In this document: positions 9,401 through 9,711 of the stretch, one piece after another
Layout of the letters: every line of letters begins with the position of its first letter
Position numbering within the stretch: position 1 is the stretch's first letter
Assembly: GCA_029938985.1 (NCBI GenBank)
Contig: JAOZTW010000147.1
Span: forward strand, 1-9,711
Reading direction: 5' to 3'
From: Bacteroidales bacterium
GTDB taxonomy: Bacteria > Bacteroidota > Bacteroidia > Bacteroidales > JAOZQN01
DNA: 9,711 nucleotides
The notes under the pieces: model-generated
The model's database searches: none
Seen by the model: the letters and a program-made list of their open reading frames with translations, nothing else
What the model was told of the DNA's origin: nothing
Made by a program: the position numbers and the translations under genes

Positions 9401-9711
9401 CAAGCGATTGGTATCTTGGAGCACATTCGGGAGGAACAGCAGCAACAAACATTAGCTTAGACGAAGTTCGTATATGGACAAAAGCACTTACAGAAACAGA
9501 AATTAGAACTAATGTGTGCGGTGCCCTATTAGGAAACGAAACAGACTTAGAAGCATACTACAACATGGAAAGCACACTAAATACTACTACATTATTAGAC
9601 GAAACAGCAAACAACCATGATGGAACACTCGAAAACATGCAATTAACAAGCTGTTGGGTAACACCTGGCACACCTCCTTTTGCAGGAAGTGGAGACGCTC
9701 TACAATTTGAT
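346..9711 (+). CDS. Giant multidomain secreted adhesin-like protein, 3' end outside window (partial)
   Basis: The frame is open from the ATG at 346 to the window edge, 3,122 codons with no stop. An in-frame TAA at 304-306 limits the start to ATG 346 or the adjacent ATG 349. No Shine-Dalgarno sequence precedes it, as is usual in Bacteroidota. Domains in order: signal peptide 1-29, beta-strand-repeat region about 30-551, T9SS-cargo-type beta-sandwich about 552-704, divergent jellyroll J0, then alternating CARDB-like (C0-C6) and MAM/anchor-J-like jellyroll (J1-J6) domains. A discoidin domain sits inside C3 and a LamG domain after the start of C6. No catalytic motif was seen, so binding, adhesion or a structural stalk is inferred. 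Anchoring is unknown because the C-terminus is missing; a T9SS C-terminal domain would be expected from the company these domains keep. Reading frame and secretion are very secure; the exact biological role is not. Confidence 0.96.
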   Translation, partial: MMKSLINKKQNYAIFFVAILLFSFNTVFAIDYTWQGADGAAWSDANNWTPTRTAPAISDVLLFNNGGSYSVTDVPTQRIAEIHITNNTNVSLTSTGSKEISIGGTASTVTLEIAAGSTMQLSSTGTNKLYFRFWYVSNQDADVSGTIIINANDNKDNTFRASGYSTDVDINNGGKFINNGGVFFLATNCIFKDGSEYQHNMDGGAVPYPTWEDNSLVNIIGITTTRTSAGLAQTFGNLTWNCTAQTADVIFTNSTVTCDGDFKIVSTGTGTMLFGNTSNRRIYVNGDFLLQNGTVKFNDAGYTSLYLAGNFTQTGGSLSRGASASISYFSFRSAGISKAYSKTGGTYDATGFQYNAEANTILHINTDLEIVTPRYFYVDNNATVYLNSDFTGTGIFRISSANSVAHLEKNISITCKIENIGKLYLYDYVITGTADFNHWNSSNAHLYIGHANGIAATANTGNIQVSGTRSYGDGSKYTYNGTVAQTTGDALDVARDLTIDNANGVTLSRNVFLSSAASILYLTNGILELDDYDLKIRTNDNTTAIQGTFSASAMITTNGTGHLEKYFSTDVTTAFTYPVGDNVGTTEYSPATITFSENGAGYLGVNITDDIHPNKGAAADHITRYWTFKENSADALDGHYTYQLDLNYLPADVTGSIANMNMAQFVGIWNAYTSNVAGNHITFNTSPINQSNANLNNDFTAINVEIECDANNGYVTEDFTITTFGSSLLDDKFRWTRSRLSGSRDWIVETGGEMSSSSGGNYIMYDDSDAGSQSPNEPWLRTYNMDICGVTELFLSYEEVYTSTEDQEAVVEINTDGGATDSWTAVHTNTNVDVGTMASPFLRIIDLTPYITGKTNLMVRFRFHEHGSTGKFWAIDDVNVYGGKDVGISQLIAPAYLACAAAYSNSEQITIRIFNYSSIDVTDNIPYSVVVKNGAGATVGNFSGSYTPTLPANSYVDVNVGNLDMSADDVYHFTMSTTLTGDAIAKNNTLIVGRRQVVQTYPYNADFDASPSGWWADGDNPVATNSGLHNNHSREFLWGETPYLNGAEGNGNSWYAHIWNDYDGQSSLWDNFWVYSPVFDLTTESAPTLSMDIKHQVENTIDRNQYYCEYTINDGANWYRLGEAPTLYNVNSGVNDFWGHSEGDAPERPIVDTWTHVEHDLCELSGEPCVRFRIRGQAYYWNLDDYRFTFDNFQISAGTGDDIEVAAITLPYSSNNANFCNGLSNSETVAVIIQNHSCRHVNNFDISYSTNDGGTWHTETVTDFVRRYDSYEFTFTTPADLTGGKIWVRTELATDAVVANDIRKEIRRNTKIANADLPYSTDFNTNNDGWVSHTMRDDRFFTLGEFPYLNGAEGKGDSWYIEIPREAENAKYEDCWVESPVFNFTGVSEAVLSMNIKQQFQNHSYQFVYIDYSTNDGSTWTKLGTSSNPDWYNANHYWGQTQTVPIDSWTPVSIGLCDILSLDDADKQCVKFRIYAQTYFNDNWYFAFDDFRINTSPDVGVTAVIDPNSSASTCLYSSVQTVTVSVHNYQCGSINSVPVEVKITLPPGHPDIASSPLTFTGTVPTIDAEGDATFTFTPDNFDMTPFGEYKFEAKTTLVTDLYAGNNATEVIIDVSNLKVATFPYLEDFNTDEGYWIASGSNLPNNDGRNFVYGSIETPADYLSDLGGNDGEGNSWYIEKTTTSNSWTSIWVKSPVFDFSTNTNPLLSLDIKHQLENASNRSQVYIEYSTDGEGTWHRLGENSNDWYNVDNGTTDFWGHSEGDVAERPIVDTWTNVKMNLCELSGEPCVIFKVRAQPFYANNFYKFAFDNFAISAGEGDDVAPIAITMPDAGGCTPPLNYGTNLATGGTATAATESNVNNVAGNAFNGNTTTSGWGNNNTMPQWLQYDYGAGNSATVNTYKIYCSSSQSGGWGSESYNPKTWVFEGSDDAATWTPLHTVSDGAITMNTEEVYAFTNSTAYRYYRINISANESGSWCHITELELYNATIGTQALQVQVLVENLKCRALSDIPIQLVVKDGTSAVIATINEIMPGPIERFETGLHTFATTVDFGVDTYTLEATTSFVTDADNTNDTWIENRTFDGKIDAFPYNANFDADNQGWVSYTDIESRFFQLAQLPSDYIESPEPAGYGDSWYVSVNGGEVSWGNFYLESPTFDFSSVTSPMVFFDIKHKTRDHNQTYVYFEYSVNGGAWTKLGASTDPDWYNKSNYWNATQEGWLTVKHNICDLIGEECVKFRLHAQMYFWGEDEYSFAFDNFKVANAGDASVTEIVAPLQENSGCTFLNNEAVTIKVFNNSCSVIDIPVKCDVTGAITQTLTGTVSAVPVGVDTEYTFPTTVDMTGIGTYNFDAYTVLPDDVDPSNDHLTSSILVEFPGKINALNYSENFDNGHSHYWIAKEDDPTGSDTDIGRHFLNGTLPYLNGAEGNNESFYAQTDVAPTSRWYDIWVESPVFDFSDAAIVNPAITIDAKMQLSYSGPNRNQMYMEYSTNGGDTWIKVGTKKTNWYNVSHNWGDSDANNLPNDPIIDTWTTYAHEICDLAGESCVKFRIIGFLYYLGENDKFAFDNFKIVNDIKDVALIEYITPVQDDEYCSFPTNQQVTVTIENQFCSALEDVPVKCDITGAITQTLTGTVNVPAKTTVEYTFPTVVNMTALGDYNFDTYTTYGDDEIAGNNHILETITVDDILVNSFPYSADFNTGKENWREGGQNEPDHEDRDFLLGQFDYLNGNETNGDAWYIDATGNSKWSNVWVESPVFDLSQTVNPNLSMQIKYQQEGANDRNWARVYYSTDGGDNWTILGNNTAQDWYNMTNWWGNNEQQPVNEWTTVQYGLCDIKNETCVKFKVQAEAYYNSTTSPYFFAFDNFTISDNEGIDAAVTNVFGCYGEANEYNLQVDVENKNTGVCQPFEACTYDGQHDLIFDGLDDRVTLGAFPAFTDFTLEYWIKHNGTDGTNDRITSTTSDRFETSKGPDGRLRFHYSGWKTTNVYLPEGVWSHVAWVSNGTKIILYLDGENVYEWTGSVTIPASDWYLGAHSGGTAATNISLDEVRIWTKALTETEIRTNVCGALLGNETDLEAYYNMESTLNTTTLLDETANNHDGTLENMQLTSCWVTPGTPPFAGSGDALQFD
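433..1998 (+). other. Beta-strand-repeat (probable beta-helix) region
   Basis: Residues about 30-551 are dominated by short alternating strands and turns rich in Thr, Asn, Gly and Ser, for example the spaced phrases 'IYVNGDFLLQNGTVKF' and 'LYLAGNFTQTGGSL'. The opening 'YTWQGADGAAWSDANNWTP' resembles the start of many Bacteroidota and autotransporter-like beta-helix proteins, where W-x-NW-P leads into a run of parallel strands. Phrases such as 'DLTIDN' and 'TNGILELDDYDLKI' are typical of T9SS cargo passengers. Cysteines are sparse and no catalytic motif is evident. The fold is inferred from composition and strand periodicity, so the boundaries are approximate. Confidence 0.65.
1999..2457 (+). 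other. Beta-sandwich domain of the type found in T9SS cargo
   Basis: Residues about 552-704 follow a pattern I associate with Bacteroidota secreted proteins: 'GHLEKYF', then 'FTYPVGD' (residues 575-581), 'YSPATITF', a Gly-rich turn, 'ITRYWTF' (residues 623-628 region), a pair of strands and a final 'GIWNAY' before 'ITFNTSPI'. The order (PVGD, Y-P-T-I, RYW) commonly closes beta-helix passengers, and it sits in that place here, between the helix and the modular part. Function is structural as far as known. Family naming is from memory without a profile search. Confidence 0.55.
2497..2991 (+). repeat. Jellyroll J0, divergent MAM/choice-of-anchor J-like domain
   Basis: Residues about 718-882. 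The hallmarks are a two-strand start, 'ELFLSYEE' as the core strand, 'AVVEINTDGGATDSWTAV' matching the 'V-x-Y-S-T-D-G-G-x-x-W' strand of later units, 'LMVRFRFHEHG', and the closing 'FWAIDDVNVYGG'. It lacks features shared by J1-J6: the 'W-V-x-SPVFDF' strand, the 'DWYN' motif and the CX6C pair. It looks like an older or separately acquired member of the same superfamily, placed before the first C domain. Confidence 0.65.
2995..3339 (+). repeat. CARDB-like Ig domain C0
   Basis: Residues about 884-998 begin 'DVGISQLIAP', then 'EQITIRIFNYSS' and 'NIPYSVVVKNG', and end in 'NNTLIV'. This matches the CARDB pattern: a strand, 'V-x-V-x-N', a proline-containing strand, a central 'T-x-T' turn, and 'D-x-NN' before the last strand. 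Only the first of the cysteine pair seen in later C domains is present (C899); the position after 'IFNYSS' has none. It links J0 to J1. Confidence 0.65.
3346..3936 (+). repeat. Jellyroll J1 (long-loop subtype)
   Basis: Residues about 1001-1197. Motifs in order: 'YPYNADFD', 'PYLNGAEGNGNSWY' (from 1042), 'WVYSPVFDL', 'LSMDIKHQ', 'YYCEYTINDGANWYRLG', 'NDFWGHSEGD' with 'PIVDTW', the cysteine pair C1162/C1169 (CX6C) around 'ELSGEP', and the closing 'FTFDNFQI'. The long loop between the 'YN' and 'DTW' motifs is shared with J3 and, less clearly, J5. Its strongest relative in DNA and protein is J3, not its neighbour J2. Confidence 0.8.
3937..4281 (+). repeat. CARDB-like Ig domain C1
   Basis: Residues about 1198-1312: 'DDIEVAAITLP', C1220, 'ETVAVIIQNHSC' (C1238), then a strand pair that departs from the other C domains ('STNDGGTWHTETV', closer to a jellyroll strand), 'YEFTFTTPADLT' and 'VVANDIRKEI'. 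C1220 and C1238 are likely disulfide-bonded, as in C2, C4 and C5. The middle of this copy is the most divergent of the set. Confidence 0.65.
4294..4827 (+). repeat. Jellyroll J2 (short-loop subtype)
   Basis: Residues about 1317-1494: 'LPYSTDFN', 'GWVSHTMRDDRFFTLGEF', 'PYLNGAEGKGDSWY' (from 1347), 'WVESPVFNF', 'LSMNIKQQ', 'VYIDYSTNDGSTWTKLG', 'DWYNANHYWG', 'PIDSWTPV', and the closing 'FAFDDFRI'. The cysteine pair is C1457/C1469, spaced CX11C; the other J1-J6 units have CX6C, so this loop has a five-residue insertion ('DILSLDDADKQ'). The loop between 'DWYN' and the next W-T motif is short, as in J4 and J6. Confidence 0.8.
4828..5193 (+). repeat. CARDB-like Ig domain C2
   Basis: Residues about 1495-1616: 'DVGVTAVIDP', C1514, 'QTVTVSVHNYQC' (C1531), 'VPVEVKITLPPGHP', 'TFTGTVPTI', 'FTFTPDNFDMTPFGEYKFEAKTT', then 'AGNNATEVIIDV'. 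This is a complete copy of the module, with the cysteine pair and the 'DMT-x-x-G-x-Y' strand that recurs in C4 and C5. It separates J2 from J3. Confidence 0.75.
5209..5787 (+). repeat. Jellyroll J3 (long-loop subtype)
   Basis: Residues about 1622-1814: 'FPYLEDFN', 'GYWIASG', 'GEGNSWYIEK', 'IWVKSPVFDF', 'LSLDIKHQ', 'VYIEYSTDGEGTWHRLG', 'DWYN', 'TDFWGHSEGD' with 'RPIVDTW', C1780/C1787 (CX6C), and the closing 'FAFDNFAISAGEGDDV'. The 105 bases at 5605-5709 align without gaps to 3751-3855 in J1 with 86 identical positions by my count. The 'PYLNGAEG' turn of J1, J2 and J5 is replaced by a longer 'PADYLSDLGGND' segment that recalls the 'PSDYIESP' of J4. Confidence 0.8.
5788..6594 (+). repeat. CARDB-like Ig domain C3, split by an inserted discoidin domain
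   Basis: Residues about 1815-2083. The first strand and first cysteine ('DDVAPIAITMPDAGGC', C1833) lie before the discoidin insert. The rest follows it: 'TQALQVQVLVENLKC' (C2003), 'DIPIQLVVKDG', 'TTVDFGVDTYTLEATTS', 'DADNTNDTWIENRTF'. Placed together, the halves match C2, C4 and C5, with the paired cysteines C1833 and C2003 now separated by about 170 residues instead of 16. Confidence 0.7.
5857..6297 (+). other. F5/8 type C (discoidin) domain inserted in C3
   Basis: Residues about 1838-1984 carry the discoidin signature in order: 'NLATGGTATA' at the start, 'NAFNGNTTTSGWG', 'PQWLQYDYGAG', 'VNTYKIYCSSS', 'NPKTWVFEGSDDAATWTPLHTV', 'YRYYRINISANES' and the closing 'HITELELYN'. Discoidin domains are known to bind carbohydrates or phospholipids and are frequent in secreted Bacteroidota proteins. 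The two internal cysteines (C1903 and C1975) could pair with each other. It is a complete domain in the right strand order, so a binding role is plausible; its ligand cannot be told from sequence. Confidence 0.88.
6604..7119 (+). repeat. Jellyroll J4 (short-loop subtype)
   Basis: Residues about 2087-2258: 'FPYNANFDADNQGWVSY', 'RFFQLAQL', 'PSDYIESP', 'GDSWYVSV', 'FYLESPTFDF', 'FDIKHK', 'YVYFEYSVNGGAWTKLG', 'DWYNKSNYW', C2224/C2231 (CX6C), 'FRLHAQMYF', and the closing 'FAFDNFKV'. The start ('GWVS' followed by 'RFF-x-L') and the short 'DWYN-x-x-x-YW' loop pair it with J2 rather than with J3. Confidence 0.8.
7120..7464 (+). repeat. CARDB-like Ig domain C4
   Basis: Residues about 2259-2373: 'DASVTEIVAP', C2278, 'AVTIKVFNNSC' (C2295), 'IPVKCDVTGAITQTLTGTV' (from 2300), 'EYTFPTTVDMTGIGTYNFDAYT', 'DPSNDHLTSSILVEF'. 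The stretch from 'PVKC' onward is nearly the same as in C5, with a third shared cysteine (C2304). C4 and C5 look like the product of the most recent duplication among the C domains. Confidence 0.75.
7471..8043 (+). repeat. Jellyroll J5 (long-loop subtype)
   Basis: Residues about 2376-2566: 'ALNYSENFDNG', 'HYWIAKEDD', 'PYLNGAEGNNESFY' (from 2415), 'IWVESPVFDF', 'ITIDAKMQL', 'MYMEYSTNGGDTWIKVG', 'NWYNVSHNWGDSD', 'DPIIDTW', C2533/C2540 (CX6C), 'FRIIGFLYY', and the closing 'FAFDNFKI'. The extended segment between 'WYN' and 'DTW' groups it with J1 and J3, though its sequence there differs ('DANNLPND' in place of 'HSEGD..ER'). Confidence 0.8.
8044..8385 (+). repeat. CARDB-like Ig domain C5
   Basis: Residues about 2567-2680: 'DVALIEYITPVQDDEYC' (C2587), 'QQVTVTIENQFC' (C2604), 'VPVKCDITGAITQTLTGTV', 'VEYTFPTVVNMTALGDYNFDTYT', 'AGNNHILETITV'. 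It is the clearest copy of the consensus C domain, with the cysteine pair 16 residues apart, and differs from C4 by a one-residue deletion after 'TGTV'. Confidence 0.78.
8398..8931 (+). repeat. Jellyroll J6 (short-loop subtype)
   Basis: Residues about 2685-2862: 'FPYSADFNTGKENW', 'RDFLLGQFDYLNGNE', 'GDAWYIDA', 'VWVESPVFDL', 'LSMQIKYQ', 'ARVYYSTDGGDNWTILG', 'DWYNMTNWWG', 'PVNEWTTV', C2827/C2834 (CX6C), 'FKVQAEAYY', and the closing 'FAFDNFTI'. The short 'DWYN-x-x-x-WWG' loop matches J2 and J4. It is the last jellyroll of this type in the window. Confidence 0.8.
8932..9057 (+). repeat. CARDB-like domain C6, only its first strands visible
   Basis: Residues about 2863-2904: 'GIDAAVTNVFGC' (C2877), 'YNLQVDVENKNTGVC' (C2898), which correspond to the first two strands and the paired cysteines of the other C domains. 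A LamG domain then begins instead of the expected 'VPV-x-C' strand. The remainder may resume beyond the window, as happens in C3, or may have been lost. Confidence 0.55.
9058..9660 (+). other. LamG/concanavalin-like domain
   Basis: Residues about 2905-3105 show the LamG (LamG_3-type) order: 'HDLIFDGLDDRVTLG', 'FTLEYWIKH', a middle strand pair 'GRLRFHYSGW', 'GVWSHVAWVSNGTKIILYLDGENV', 'WYLGAHSGG', 'SLDEVRIWTKALTETEIR' and the trailing 'DLEAYYNMES' with 'LLDETANNHDGTL'. Such domains are beta-sandwiches that bind glycans or proteins, often with calcium. The length (about 200 residues) is right for the family with its tail. The following residues 3116-3122 ('GDALQFD') repeat the opening strand, suggesting a second copy starts at the edge. 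Confidence 0.88.
9691..9711 (+). other. Possible start of a second LamG domain (cut by window edge)
   Basis: After a 'PGTPPFAGS' linker the last seven residues are 'GDALQFD', which matches the first strand of the preceding LamG domain ('HDLIFDG') and the common family opening A-L-x-F-D-G. With only seven residues it is a suggestion, not a domain call. Confidence 0.45.

Noticed and set aside
346..9711. Enzyme (protease, glycosidase) within the giant protein
   Set aside because: LamG and discoidin domains often accompany enzymes, but no catalytic domain or motif appears in the visible 3,122 residues. One could still lie beyond the window.
1..9711. Mobile element, toxin or phage-defence locus
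   Set aside because: No transposase, integrase, terminal inverted repeats, toxin domain or nuclease motif was found. The content is one secreted structural or adhesive protein.

Overview
The window is almost entirely one gene. A single + strand reading frame opens at 346 and runs without a stop to the last base (9711): 3,122 codons so far, more than 330 kDa, with the 3' end outside the window. The only other DNA is an AT-rich intergenic leader (1-345). It holds a terminator-like hairpin for an upstream gene and a Bacteroidota-type promoter (TTTG, 20 nt, TATATTTG) in front of the giant gene. The overall AT richness, AGA-dominated arginine usage, that promoter, the absence of a Shine-Dalgarno site and the protein architecture all point to a Bacteroidota bacterium. 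The genus cannot be told.

The product is a secreted multidomain, adhesin-like surface protein. In order it has: an N-terminal signal peptide (residues 1-29); a long Thr/Asn/Gly-rich beta-strand-repeat region, probably a beta-helix (about 30-551); a beta-sandwich of a type common in type IX secretion (T9SS) cargo (about 552-704); and a divergent MAM/'choice-of-anchor J'-like jellyroll (J0). Then comes a chain in which an immunoglobulin-like CARDB-type domain (C) alternates with a jellyroll (J): C0-J1-C1-J2-C2-J3-C3-J4-C4-J5-C5-J6-C6. A discoidin (F5/8 type C) domain interrupts C3, and a LamG/concanavalin-like domain interrupts or replaces C6. The window ends as a second LamG-like domain appears to begin.

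The architecture suggests a long, disulfide-stapled surface stalk carrying glycan- or matrix-binding modules. The anchoring or sorting end (in this group often a T9SS C-terminal domain) would lie downstream. This is not a defence system or a mobile element. What deserves attention is how the repeat array is built: paired cysteines, domains inserted at set places inside the C domain, and an odd/even alternation of jellyroll subtypes. All family assignments are by eye, with no database search.
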